Source: Bacteroidota bacterium (GTDB lineage Bacteria; Bacteroidota; Bacteroidia; Chitinophagales; Chitinophagaceae). From it: DNA of 64,000 nt. The first letter of the stretch is position 1; the number at the start of each line of letters is the position of its first letter. Position numbers and translations under genes: made by a program. The notes under the pieces were generated by a model. The model was not told where the DNA came from, did no database searches, and saw only the letters and a program-made list of their open reading frames with translations. Positions 51,716 to 60,205 of the stretch are shown piece after piece. The stretch spans positions 62,001 through 126,000 of the forward strand of contig VGFQ01000003.1 in the NCBI GenBank assembly GCA_016868815.1, read 5' to 3'.

Positions 51716-53518
51716 CTAGTCGCCTGCATGGAAATGTAAAAAGACTGCCCGGGCCCGGGCCGCGCCGATGCTTTCTCGCAATTCTTCTTCTGTCAAGGCG
51801 GAGATTCTTTTCACGGAGTGGTACTGCCTGAGCAAGTCTTCGGCCGTTCGACTACCGATGCCGGGGATCTCTTCCAGGGGGTTTTGAACGGCCTGTCTGC
51901 TTCGAATCTTTCGATGAAAGGAGATACCAAAACGGTGCACTTCATCTCGGATGCGCCGAAGCAGGCGGAGGCTCTCCCCATCCAGCGGGAGTCGAAGCGG
52001 ATCCTGGTCGCCTGGGAAAAATACCAACTCCTCCTTCTTGGCCAGACCTATCAAAGTCATCTGGCCTTCAAGCCCCAAGGCCCGTATGCTGTCCATGGCA
52101 GCACCCAGCTGCCCTTTGCCTCCATCGATCACGATCAGCTGTGGTAAGTCTGCTTGTTCCTTCAGTCGTCTGGCATATCTGCGGGCAACCGCTTCCCGTA
52201 TCGTCGCGTAGTCATCTACGCCCTCGACTGTTTTGACATGAAAATGCCGGTAGTCAGATTTGCATGGCAGACCATCCCGGAAGCATACCATGGCGGAGAC
52301 TGGATGGCTGCCCTGCAGATGGGAGTTGTCGAAGCATTCGATATAGACGGGCAGCATGGGCAGCCGAAGGTCTTTTTGCAATGACTCTAGCACGGTGCGT
52401 GGCTCAGCTGTCTCGGAAGTCAGATGAAGCTTCCGTCGGCGATGGAATTCTTCCCTTGCGTACTCTGCGTTGCGTTGTGAGAGCGCTAAGAGACGCAGGC
52501 GGTCGCCAGACTTTGGGACGATGCTGCTGATGCCGCCAGGCAGCTCGATGGGAACCGGCAGGATGACTTCCATGGCTTCGCTTCGGAAACGTTCTCTAAG
52601 GTGTAAGATGACATTGGGAAGGATATCTCTAGCATCTTCTTCCAGCTTTCTCCTGACTTCGAGGCCATACGTGTCGATGACGGTCCCGTTGCGTACCAGC
52701 ATCATGTTGATGAAGACTCGCTCCTCGTCGTCGGCCATGCTGATCACGTCGATGTCTCCCAGCTTGGGGTTGATGACAGGAGATCGGGCCGAGTAAACTT
52801 TGAGGTGTTCGATTTTCTTCTTGAGCTGCTCCGCACCTTCGAAGTCGAGGGTATCTGCCAGTCGCTTCATCTCCATCCGGTAGTGCTGCAGGACAGGGCT
52901 GAGGTTCCCTTTTAGGAGGTTCCGCAACCTAGTGAGACCCTCCTGATAGTCTTCCGGCGTCTGCAGTCCGGCACAGGGCGCCTTGCAATTGCCTAGCTGA
53001 TATTCCAGGCAGGGCTTGTATTGTTTTTTAGCAATCTGTCGTGGCGACAGGTTGAGTTTGCAGGTGCGCAAGGGGATATGCTGTCGGATGAATTCTAGCA
53101 GTTCCCTGACCTTGCCTGACGAGGTGAAGGGTCCCAGATATTCTGAGCCATCGCGGATCATTCGCCGGGTGAGGAATACACGGGGGAAGTCTTCTTTCCG
53201 AAAGACGATATATGGGTATGTCTTATCGTCTTTCAGCTCAATGTTGAAACGGGGCTGGTATTCTTTGATGAAGGTGTTTTCCAATAGCAGCGCATCCTGC
53301 TCAGATCCGACGATGGTGCATTCTATGCGCTCAATTCTTCTGACCAGTTCTGCGGTTTTTCGGGAAACATGGTTTTTTGTAAAGTAACTCGACACCCGTT
53401 TACGGATATTTTTGGCTTTGCCCACATAGAGGAGGCTGCCATCCTTGTCGTAGTATTGGTAGATACCCGCCGCCTCAGGCAGTCCTTGCTGCCATTCTTT
53501 GAAGGTTTCTGGTGTCAT
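51716..53518 (-). CDS. uvrC: Excinuclease ABC subunit C
   Basis: Dual nuclease of nucleotide excision repair, making the 3' and 5' cuts at the UvrB-DNA complex. It has 600 residues from MTPETFKEWQQGL. The GIY-YIG domain is at the N-terminus (PEAAGIYQYYDKDGSLLYVG, then KAKNIRKRVSSYF). The UVR helix pair is near 205-240 (LKGNLSPVLQHYRMEMKRLA). The RNase H-like endonuclease has ECFDNSHLQGSHPVSAMVCF and LIVIDGGKGQLGAA. The tandem helix-hairpin-helix includes EEIPGIGSRTAEDLLRQYHS at the C-terminus. Cysteines near 165-190 (RTCKLNL, KPCLEYQLGNCKAPC) may bind an iron-sulfur cluster, as in other UvrC. Complete. Confidence 0.96.
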   Translation of the reverse strand: MTPETFKEWQQGLPEAAGIYQYYDKDGSLLYVGKAKNIRKRVSSYFTKNHVSRKTAELVRRIERIECTIVGSEQDALLLENTFIKEYQPRFNIELKDDKTYPYIVFRKEDFPRVFLTRRMIRDGSEYLGPFTSSGKVRELLEFIRQHIPLRTCKLNLSPRQIAKKQYKPCLEYQLGNCKAPCAGLQTPEDYQEGLTRLRNLLKGNLSPVLQHYRMEMKRLADTLDFEGAEQLKKKIEHLKVYSARSPVINPKLGDIDVISMADDEERVFINMMLVRNGTVIDTYGLEVRRKLEEDARDILPNVILHLRERFRSEAMEVILPVPIELPGGISSIVPKSGDRLRLLALSQRNAEYAREEFHRRRKLHLTSETAEPRTVLESLQKDLRLPMLPVYIECFDNSHLQGSHPVSAMVCFRDGLPCKSDYRHFHVKTVEGVDDYATIREAVARRYARRLKEQADLPQLIVIDGGKGQLGAAMDSIRALGLEGQMTLIGLAKKEELVFFPGDQDPLRLPLDGESLRLLRRIRDEVHRFGISFHRKIRSRQAVQNPLEEIPGIGSRTAEDLLRQYHSVKRISALTEEELRESIGAARARAVFLHFHAGD

Positions 53519-53541
53519 GGGATCTTGCTGCGGTGGGGTCT

Positions 53542-54123
53542 TCAGGGCTGAACCATACCCCAAGAGTAGGTAATGTTTTCTGAGGTGGCAGGGTTCGTTG
53601 AATGCGGCAGGCTCTTGGAGATGCGGCATTGCCGACCTGCGCTCCAGTAGAGCTTTTGTATGAGCTTCCCAGTTGCTGTGACGCTGACCTTTTCTGCGTA
53701 CAGGCTGCGGATAGCCTCTGTTTCAGGATCCATGAGCATGTCGAGCCGCTGGATGGCCGCCGTGGTATCTTCCGTGTCGCAAGTGATGGTGACGCGCCCC
53801 AGGGTGGCGTCCATGAACACTTTCCGCTTGTAGGCGTACTGCAGAGGCGCTTCGGCAAAGGTTTTTCCAAACCAGCTTTCCATCAGTTCGCGAAAAACAG
53901 GCTTTGGAACGATGGCTGTATCGGATTGCAACCCCACCGTACGATGGCGCAGGATCACTACCGGAAGGCTATCGATGGCAGTCAACTCATGGGCTACAAA
54001 GGTGGTTGCCGGCAGAAAAAGACTTTGGCGTTCAGCTAGGGGCAACTCATCCGAGGGTCGGCCCTGGCAGGCCCATATCAGCAGGAAGCACAGGGGTATG
54101 GACGGATGCACCATGCTTTTCAT
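53542..54123 (-). CDS. Small lipoprotein of unknown function
   Basis: A 193-residue protein with a lipoprotein signal (SIPLCFLLIWAC, Cys near 19). The mature part is polar and beta-rich (VAHELTAIDSLPVVILRHRT, RKVFMDATLGRVTITCDTED) and ends in a hydrophilic tail rich in Ser, Asn and Tyr. It ends 23 bases before the uvrC start and follows the anti-sigma-like gene by 43 bases, all on the minus strand, so the four genes from the sigma factor to uvrC could form one transcript. No family is recognised; possibly an LptC-like or LolA-like small periplasmic protein, which I cannot show. Confidence 0.65.
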   Translation of the reverse strand: MKSMVHPSIPLCFLLIWACQGRPSDELPLAERQSLFLPATTFVAHELTAIDSLPVVILRHRTVGLQSDTAIVPKPVFRELMESWFGKTFAEAPLQYAYKRKVFMDATLGRVTITCDTEDTTAAIQRLDMLMDPETEAIRSLYAEKVSVTATGKLIQKLYWSAGRQCRISKSLPHSTNPATSENITYSWGMVQP

Positions 54124-54166
54124 CCAGTAAAATTACCGAACACCCGTGGCAGCCCCAAATCAAGCG

Positions 54167-55552
54167 CTAGCGTAGGGTTTTCTGGATGCCGACTTTGAAG
54201 CCGAAATCAACCAGGTGTTCCCGGATGGGATAGTCCAGCTGGTAGCTCGAGAGCAGTTGATATCTAATTTGCGGGCCCATCACCCACCGATAGGTGCCGG
54301 CACGCATGCTCAGGTATGCTTCTGCTCCAGCATTGAGATTCCAGTTTCTTTGTAGGTCTGGCTCTTCAGCATAGTTTTTGAGATCGGTAGAAATCAGATA
54401 GGCCTTGTTTTGAAGCATGTAGGAGGGCTGGAGTGTAGAGGCAACTGTGAGGCTGAGTTTACGATGGCCTCCGATAGTGTATTCGAAGCCCATGGGCATG
54501 GAGATCATCAAATGGCTGTTGCTGAGCCAGGTCTGCCGATAGCCACCCCTGCTCCGATAATAAGAGACAGACTGGATGGCAGGACTTACTCCACCACCCG
54601 GGGCTGCACTGAACGGGGCAAGTTCAGGCGTGTAGCTAAACGCCTCGATGTCGTAACTGGTGAAGTTCATCTGTAGCCCAGCTTTGATACGCAGTGACCG
54701 CGAGAGTGGATATAGCAAGGCGGCACCTGCCTCCAGGCCCAGACCTGGCTTATGGTTTACCGCATCTTTGACCTCCGCCGGAAATCCAAGGTTGGCGCTA
54801 TAGACAAAGCCGTTGGTATATGGGTAGCTAAGGTTGGATGCTTGCCCCAGCAGCCTGCGGTAGCTGACGGAGGGGCTGATATACACCTGGAGGTTTGTCT
54901 TTCGACCCAGATGGCTGATCTGATGGATGATCCGGTCGGTCGTTTGGCTGGCTAGGAGGTTGAGCCTGGAGAGATTTTTAGCCTTTGGAGCTGGAGCGGA
55001 TTCCGCAGTTGCCGGTGCTGATCCGATGGGTGCGCTGTTGGAGCGAAGTGCAGGCGTCCGCCCGGTGGGTAGGAAGAGATCCATCTCATCTGAATAGGCT
55101 GCTGGAAGCCCCGGCAGGCTGGGCCATCCTAGCTGTGGCCGGGAAAGGGGTGAAAGGGACAAGGATGCATCAGGCGCATCTTTCATGCCAAGGCCAGGGA
55201 AGATGGCAGGGGTGAAGGGGGATGCCTGCAAAAGGGTGAGCGGCAGCTTTATGGCATCGATGCCATCTATCCCGGGGCTGGACGGAGTAGGCCTCTGCTG
55301 TGTTGCGGTGTTTGGTGGGTCAATGGGCAACAGAGGACTGACTGGAGAGCTCTCCCGGTCCAGCCAGAAGCCGGTCAGTACCCCGGTGGCGAATACACCC
55401 AACGCAGCGGCCAGGTATGGCCATTTGGGTGACGGGTGTAGTTTTTTCTGTACCCCCTGCCATACCTGCAGCGAAGGTTGCATCCTCAGGTCATTGGCAG
55501 ATTCCTGCAGGAAACCTTCCATTCCATCTTCTTCCAAGAAAAATTGACTCAT
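54167..55552 (-). CDS. Anti-sigma-like protein with a C-terminal outer-membrane-like beta domain
   Basis: A 461-residue protein with an unusual layout. Residues 1-45 form an acidic then basic cytoplasmic segment like the start of anti-sigma factors. One membrane helix follows (PYLAAALGVFATGVLTGFWL near 44-63), then a long Pro/Ser/Ala-rich linker to about 210. From LQVYISPSVSYRRLL onward there are alternating amphipathic strands (GLGLEAGAALLYPLSRSLRI, YRWVMGPQIRYQLLSSYQ) ending GFKVGIQKTLR, as in small outer-membrane barrels. It starts 45 bases after the ECF sigma gene, the position of a dedicated anti-sigma factor. How one chain spans both membranes is open; the beta domain may stay periplasmic or insert in the outer membrane. 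Confidence 0.7.
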   Translation of the reverse strand: MSQFFLEEDGMEGFLQESANDLRMQPSLQVWQGVQKKLHPSPKWPYLAAALGVFATGVLTGFWLDRESSPVSPLLPIDPPNTATQQRPTPSSPGIDGIDAIKLPLTLLQASPFTPAIFPGLGMKDAPDASLSLSPLSRPQLGWPSLPGLPAAYSDEMDLFLPTGRTPALRSNSAPIGSAPATAESAPAPKAKNLSRLNLLASQTTDRIIHQISHLGRKTNLQVYISPSVSYRRLLGQASNLSYPYTNGFVYSANLGFPAEVKDAVNHKPGLGLEAGAALLYPLSRSLRIKAGLQMNFTSYDIEAFSYTPELAPFSAAPGGGVSPAIQSVSYYRSRGGYRQTWLSNSHLMISMPMGFEYTIGGHRKLSLTVASTLQPSYMLQNKAYLISTDLKNYAEEPDLQRNWNLNAGAEAYLSMRAGTYRWVMGPQIRYQLLSSYQLDYPIREHLVDFGFKVGIQKTLR

Positions 55553-55597
55553 ATGCGTTGGCTCAAACAGTCAAAATTGTTCGTGTTTCCGCATGCC

Positions 55598-56176
55598 TCA
55601 CAGCATGACGTTGGTTTGCCCCACCGAGGGTGCGGGCATGAGGCCTTTCCGAAGGAGGATCTCTTCCAACACAGCCTTTGCCCGGGTGTATTGGGAGCGA
55701 CTCGTGCTTTCTCCGATGTCCAGCATCTTGCCGATCTCCTTATGGGAGTACCCTTCAATGGCGTATAAGTTCAACACGGTCCTGTACCCTAGGGGCAGCA
55801 TGCGGATGCATTCCACCACTTGCTTGGCTTGAAGGATGGACGGTATCGTATCCTCATTGGCCGCGATGCCTGAGGCATGGATCAAATCCATACTGTCGCT
55901 GAATTTTCGGTTTTTCTTCAGGATGTTGATGCAGGTGTGTACCATGATTCGGCGAATCCAGCCTTCTAGGGTGCCGGTATGCCTAAATTGGCTGATCTGC
56001 GTGAAAACCTTGATAAAACCCTCCTGCAGCATATCCTCGGCATCTTCTCGGTTTCGGGCATATCGATAACAAAGGGCCAGCATTTTCGGGCTGTACCGTG
56101 CATAGAGCTCTTGTTGGGCGTTCGCATCATTTCGGATGCAGGCTATGACCAATGCTTCCTCTGTCATGAAAGACAC
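55598..56176 (-). CDS. ECF-type RNA polymerase sigma factor
   Basis: A 192-residue sigma-70 family protein of the extracytoplasmic function group. Region 2 is near 10-85 with ELYARYSPKMLALCYRYARN, REDAEDMLQEGFIKVFTQIS and TLEGWIRRIMVHTCINILKK. Region 4 is near 120-180 with CIRMLPLGYRTVLNLYAIEG and the recognition helix YSHKEIGKMLDIGESTSRSQ, YTRAKAVLEE. Regions 1.1 and 3 are absent. The downstream membrane protein is probably its anti-sigma factor. A possible own promoter (TACTTTAG) lies about 20 bases upstream. Target genes are not evident. Confidence 0.93.
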   Translation of the reverse strand: MSFMTEEALVIACIRNDANAQQELYARYSPKMLALCYRYARNREDAEDMLQEGFIKVFTQISQFRHTGTLEGWIRRIMVHTCINILKKNRKFSDSMDLIHASGIAANEDTIPSILQAKQVVECIRMLPLGYRTVLNLYAIEGYSHKEIGKMLDIGESTSRSQYTRAKAVLEEILLRKGLMPAPSVGQTNVML

Positions 56177-56237
56177 TTAGTTATCACCTAAAGTAAGACA
56201 ATCCCTTTGAAATGTCTGCTGCGTGCGTTGCAATTTT

Positions 56238-57773
56238 TCATCTGGCAGACTCCACCAAGATCTCCCCTGTCATTTGAGGTGGGATCGGCAGGTCCAGCAC
56301 ATGGAGGATTGTAGGGGCGATGTCGGAGAGCTTCCCGTTGCGGAGGCTTGGTTTGCGGGCCGGGTCCAGGATAAACAGGGGTACCGGATTGAGGGTATGG
56401 GCCGTGTTTGGACTGCCATCTGCATTGACCATAAAATCTGCATTGCCATGGTCGGCCGTAAGGAAGACCGTATAGCCATGCCGGAGTGCGACGGGGATGA
56501 CTTCCCCTATGCATCGGTCGACGGTCTCTACGGCCCGGACAGCAGCTGAGAAGACGCCAGTATGACCGACCATGTCGGCATTGGCAAAATTACAGCAGAT
56601 GAACGCGGCACTTTCTGAGCGAATTTCTGGCAGGATGGCGTGGGTGACAGCCAAGGCACTCATCTCAGGTTGCAGGTCGTAGGTGGCAACCTTGGGTGAA
56701 GGGATCATGATCCGCTTTTCTCCTTCGAAGGGCAGTTCTCGGCCTCCGTTGAAGAAAAAGGTCACATGCGGGTACTTCTCTGTCTCAGCTATCCGGATTT
56801 GGAGCAGCCCGGCCTGGGAGATGGCCTCCCCTAGGGTCATTTCAAGGTTTTCGTTGCGGAACATGGCCTGCACACCCTGATAGGTTTTGTCGTATTCCGT
56901 CATGGTCGTGTAGTACAGGGATAGCGGAGACATGCCTGCTTCTGCGATTTTGTGTTGTGTGAGGGCTTCGGTGATCTCCCGGCAGCGGTCTGTCCGGAAG
57001 TTGAAGCAGATCACCGCATCGCCGTTGCTAAGGGTGGCCCGAGGACGGCCCCACGCATCCACGGCAATGAGGGGGGGGATGAACTCATCTGTAGTACCTG
57101 TATTGTACAGGGCCTCTACGGCCGCAAGGGGGTCTACTGTGGCAGTGCCTTTTCCATGGACCATGGCGTCATAGGCCAGGCGAACGCGGTCCCAGCGTTT
57201 GTCGCGGTCCATCGCGTAGTAGCGGCCAGTCACTGTGGCGATCTGGCCGCAGGTCTTGTCCAGATGTGCCTGCAGCATCTTCAGAAATGCAAGGCCGCTC
57301 TTGGGGTCGGTGTCCCGTCCATCGGTGAACGCATGTATGTATACTTTTTGTAGCCCGGCGCGGTGGCATTCGCTCACGATGGCCATGAGGTGTTCGATGT
57401 GTGCGTGTACCCCGCCGTCGCTGACCAGGCCCATCAGATGAAGGGGCCTCCCGCTGGCCTGTGCCTGCTGGATGGCTGCCTGTAAGACCGAATTGGCAGC
57501 AAAGGCCCCGCTGCGGATGGCCACGTTGATGCGTTGCAGTTCATGATAGACGATGCGGCCGGCCCCTAGGTTGAGGTGGCCCACTTCGCTGTTGCCCATC
57601 TGTCCTTCCGGCAGTCCCACATCTTCGCCCCAGGTAACCAGTTGGGCATGGGGGTAGTCACGGTATAGGCTGTCGACAAAGGGGGTGTTTGCTTGAAGGA
57701 TGGCATCTGCCGATGCGACTTGCCCGATGCCCCATCCATCCATGATGATGAGCATTGCTTTATAAATCGCCAT
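56238..57773 (-). CDS. gpmI: 2,3-bisphosphoglycerate-independent phosphoglycerate mutase
   Basis: Glycolytic enzyme interconverting 3- and 2-phosphoglycerate with two manganese ions. It has 511 residues, typical length. The first metal site is KAMLIIMDGWGIGQ near 5-18. The phosphoserine motif GQMGNSEVGHLNLGAGRIV is near 57-75 (Ser near 62). Then FTDGRDTDPKSGLAFLK, YAMDRDKRWDRV, CFNFRTDRCREITEAL, and the C-terminal metal site CNFANADMVGHTG with FLTADHGNADFMV. Complete. Confidence 0.96.
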   Translation of the reverse strand: MAIYKAMLIIMDGWGIGQVASADAILQANTPFVDSLYRDYPHAQLVTWGEDVGLPEGQMGNSEVGHLNLGAGRIVYHELQRINVAIRSGAFAANSVLQAAIQQAQASGRPLHLMGLVSDGGVHAHIEHLMAIVSECHRAGLQKVYIHAFTDGRDTDPKSGLAFLKMLQAHLDKTCGQIATVTGRYYAMDRDKRWDRVRLAYDAMVHGKGTATVDPLAAVEALYNTGTTDEFIPPLIAVDAWGRPRATLSNGDAVICFNFRTDRCREITEALTQHKIAEAGMSPLSLYYTTMTEYDKTYQGVQAMFRNENLEMTLGEAISQAGLLQIRIAETEKYPHVTFFFNGGRELPFEGEKRIMIPSPKVATYDLQPEMSALAVTHAILPEIRSESAAFICCNFANADMVGHTGVFSAAVRAVETVDRCIGEVIPVALRHGYTVFLTADHGNADFMVNADGSPNTAHTLNPVPLFILDPARKPSLRNGKLSDIAPTILHVLDLPIPPQMTGEILVESAR

Positions 57774-57896
57774 GCTTAAAGTTACTCCAATCGTTGCAAT
57801 GGCGTCTCTGCATTATCGCAGGACCCTCTTGCTTTCCCCTTGCAAAGGCCGGGGATAGCATCGTGTGAAGCCTTAGAATCTCTGTACATTGCCTTT

Positions 57897-58787
57897 ATGG
57901 AACGCATGGAAGAACGGATGGAGCATCTGATACGAGCGGCCATGGCAGAAGACATGGGGACCGGGGATCATTCCGCCTTGGGCTGCATTCCCACCGATGC
58001 CTGCGGTGCTGCCGTCCTCTACATCAAACAGGATGGGGTGCTGGCCGGATTGTCGCTTGCCGAGCGGATCTTCCGCATGGATGACCCGGGCATCTGTTTT
58101 GAAGCCTGGAAAAAAGACGGTGACCAGATGTTGGCGGGCGAGAAAGCCTTCCGGGTGGAAGGCAGGGTGCATACGATCCTGCGATGTGAGCGCGTCGTCC
58201 TCAACTGTATGCAACGTATGAGCGGCATTGCCACCAGAACCCGCCAGCATGTCGACCGGCTGCAAGGATGTCGGACGCGACTGCTCGACACGCGCAAGAC
58301 GACACCCAACTTCCGGTGGGCAGAGAAGGAGGCCGTCCGTATCGGAGGGGGCTTCAATCATCGTCATGGCCTCTACGATATGGTCATGCTGAAAGACAAT
58401 CATGTCGACTTTGCCGGAGGCGTTGCAGCTGCCATCGAGCGTTCTGCAGCCTACCTGCAACAGCAGGGGCTGCCCCTGGGCATCGAAGTGGAAGCCCGTT
58501 CCATGCAAGAGGTGAGGGAGATCCTGGCGTCGGGTGTAGGTCGAGTCTTTCGAGTGATGTTCGATAATTTTAGTCCCGCAGACGTGCGCGCATCCGTCCA
58601 GCTGGTGGATGGACGCATGGAGACGGAGGCCAGTGGAGGCATCGGCCTAGATAATATCAGGGACTATGCAGAGGCAGGGGTCGACTGGGTGAGTGTGGGC
58701 GGCCTTATCCACCAGGCCACGAGCCTAGATATGAGCCTAAAGGCGGAGCCTAGAGACCTTGCAGTCGCTATCGGTGGGACTGGCTAG
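57897..58787 (+). CDS. nadC: Nicotinate-nucleotide pyrophosphorylase (carboxylating)
   Basis: Quinolinate phosphoribosyltransferase of de novo NAD synthesis: quinolinate plus PRPP gives nicotinate mononucleotide and CO2. About 296 residues from MERMEERMEHLI. Features: AMAEDMGTGDHSALGCIP near 15-32, VVLNCMQRMSGIATRTRQHV with the substrate-binding Arg near 100-120, LLDTRKTTPNFRWAEKEAVR and IGGGFNHRHGLYDMVMLKDN near 130-170, EVEARSMQEV and ASGGIGLDNIRDYAEAGVDW. Its 3' end overlaps the convergent SUI1 gene by four bases. nadE lies 3.7 kb downstream. Confidence 0.95.
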   Translation: MERMEERMEHLIRAAMAEDMGTGDHSALGCIPTDACGAAVLYIKQDGVLAGLSLAERIFRMDDPGICFEAWKKDGDQMLAGEKAFRVEGRVHTILRCERVVLNCMQRMSGIATRTRQHVDRLQGCRTRLLDTRKTTPNFRWAEKEAVRIGGGFNHRHGLYDMVMLKDNHVDFAGGVAAAIERSAAYLQQQGLPLGIEVEARSMQEVREILASGVGRVFRVMFDNFSPADVRASVQLVDGRMETEASGGIGLDNIRDYAEAGVDWVSVGGLIHQATSLDMSLKAEPRDLAVAIGGTG

Positions 58788-59113
58788 ATCCGATACCCGA
58801 GATGTTGGAGGTAGGTGGTGACCTTGGCCCGCTGGTCACCCTGGATGATGATCTCCCCGTCTTTGGCAGATCCCCCTGTGCCACAGTAGCCTTTCAGCTG
58901 GCGGGAGAGGGATTCCAGATCTTCCGTCTTTCCGACAAAGCCTGCGATGATGGTCGCGGTCTTCCCACCCCGGTGCTTGTTTTCCATCCGTACTTTTAGT
59001 TTCTGCTCGGCGGGTGGGGGCGTGATGATGTCGGCCGCCTCTGGTGTTGTGGAGAAGTAGGGGTCGGTGCTGAATACGATGCCATGGAGGCTGTCTCTTT
59101 TTTTATTGGGCAT
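58784..59113 (-). CDS. yciH: SUI1/eIF1-like translation factor (YciH type)
   Basis: A 109-residue protein of the bacterial SUI1/YciH family. The domain occupies residues 38-109: LKVRMENKHRGGKTATIIAG, FVGKTEDLESLSRQLKGYCG, TGGSAKDGEIIIQGDQRAKV and the closing LQHLGYRI. The RGGKT...G and CGTGG...I.IQGD patterns are diagnostic. YciH is a minor factor affecting initiation fidelity. Convergent overlap of four bases with nadC. Confidence 0.92.
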   Translation of the reverse strand: MPNKKRDSLHGIVFSTDPYFSTTPEAADIITPPPAEQKLKVRMENKHRGGKTATIIAGFVGKTEDLESLSRQLKGYCGTGGSAKDGEIIIQGDQRAKVTTYLQHLGYRI

Positions 59114-59148
59114 ACCCTTGGATTTATCTACGGTTCTTGGATACAGGC

Positions 59149-59573
59149 TTACTGGCCTTTTGCCAGGCTATAGGCCTTGGTGTCGCCCCATCTGTTCAGC
59201 AGCTCCGTGGAGCAGACTTTGAAATCCTGCATCAGCTGGTGATAGAGTTTGAGGATATCTGCCTGCACAAGGGGCTTTTCTTCAATGCTTTCACAGAAGC
59301 AGCAGTACCGGTTGACCAGGTTTGTAAAGATTGATCCTTGGGACATACCAGCGTTCCACGGTTGCTGATGGTCACCAGGGAAAAGGCTTCTTGGATATGC
59401 CGCAGGCATTTCTTTGCTTCCGTCTGCGGCTGTTCGGCGCTTTCTATGATCATGTCGACACCGATGATGGTCTTGTACTCATGTTCCAAGGGCACATGGG
59501 CAGCCTCAATGTCTGTCACCGCTTTCATCATTTCGGGGCCGGTGCCATCACCTTTCGCTGCAGCTATCTTCAT
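59149..59573 (-). pseudogene. Isocitrate dehydrogenase (NADP+) remnant with large internal deletion
   Basis: It begins with a good start, MKIAAAKGDGTGPEMMKAVT (GDG.GPE motif of isocitrate/isopropylmalate dehydrogenases), but within about 30 codons jumps to the C-terminal part of the long Bacteroidota enzyme: a TIIGVDMIIE segment, then LVTISNRGTLVCPK. A frameshift follows near 59340; the other frame carries CFCESIEEKPLVQADILKLY, and the authentic-looking end FKVCSTELLNRWGDTKAYSL with AKGQ. Roughly 300 of about 480 residues are missing, including the catalytic Arg/Tyr/Lys region. A functional copy presumably exists elsewhere. Confidence 0.8.
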
Positions 59574-59722
59574 ATATCGTGCCTTTTTTTGGATGTCACA
59601 TGGATGTCCTTCCCGGAAGAACGGATCCGCTAAGGTAGAAGTTGGCAGAAATGTGGGAAAATGTGACAGAGAGGGAGGCGTATAGGCGGGGTAATGTGTA
59701 CATTTATGGAAATAACCCGTCC

Positions 59723-60109
59723 ATGGTTTCGAAAGTGACTGAGGGTGTGAAAGTGATGTTGGAGAGCTATTATCAGCCTGAATATTCAAACCCCATCAAC
59801 GGGGAGTACATGTTCGCCTACCGAGTGACCATTGAGAACCATAATTCTTTTCCGGTGCAGATCCTGCGAAGGCACTGGTATATCTTCGACAGCAACGCCA
59901 CTCGCCGCGAGGTAGAGGGCGAGGGTGTGGTAGGGGTACAGCCTGTGATTCAGCCGGGTGGAAGGTATCAGTATGTCAGCGGCTGCAATCTCAAGACTGA
60001 GATAGGAAGCATGCATGGCATGTATACAGTCCTCGACATGGACACGCATCGGTTGTTCGACGTCCGCATACCCGTCTTCGCGATGACGGCCCCTTTCAAG
60101 TTGAATTGA
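59723..60109 (+). CDS. apaG: ApaG-domain protein (DUF525)
   Basis: A 128-residue single-domain protein with the immunoglobulin-like ApaG fold: VKVMLESYYQPEYSNPINGE, YMFAYRVTIENHNSFPVQIL, RRHWYIFDSNATRREVEGEG, VVGVQPVIQPGGRYQYVSGC and GSMHGMYTVLD. The GVVG.QP.I.PG..Y.Y.SG signature is fully kept. The role is uncertain; ApaG is linked to cobalt/magnesium efflux phenotypes in enterobacteria, and related domains occur in F-box proteins. ATG 59723 is chosen because MVSKVTEGVKVML aligns with family starts. Confidence 0.92.
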   Translation: MVSKVTEGVKVMLESYYQPEYSNPINGEYMFAYRVTIENHNSFPVQILRRHWYIFDSNATRREVEGEGVVGVQPVIQPGGRYQYVSGCNLKTEIGSMHGMYTVLDMDTHRLFDVRIPVFAMTAPFKLN

Positions 60110-60205
60110 ACACCTGTCTATTTCTTTGTAACTTACGGCCATCCTTGAGCGTTATTAAATCATGGAATCAAGCGACCGATCGTTTCCTCCACAATCCTGC
60201 TCCAC

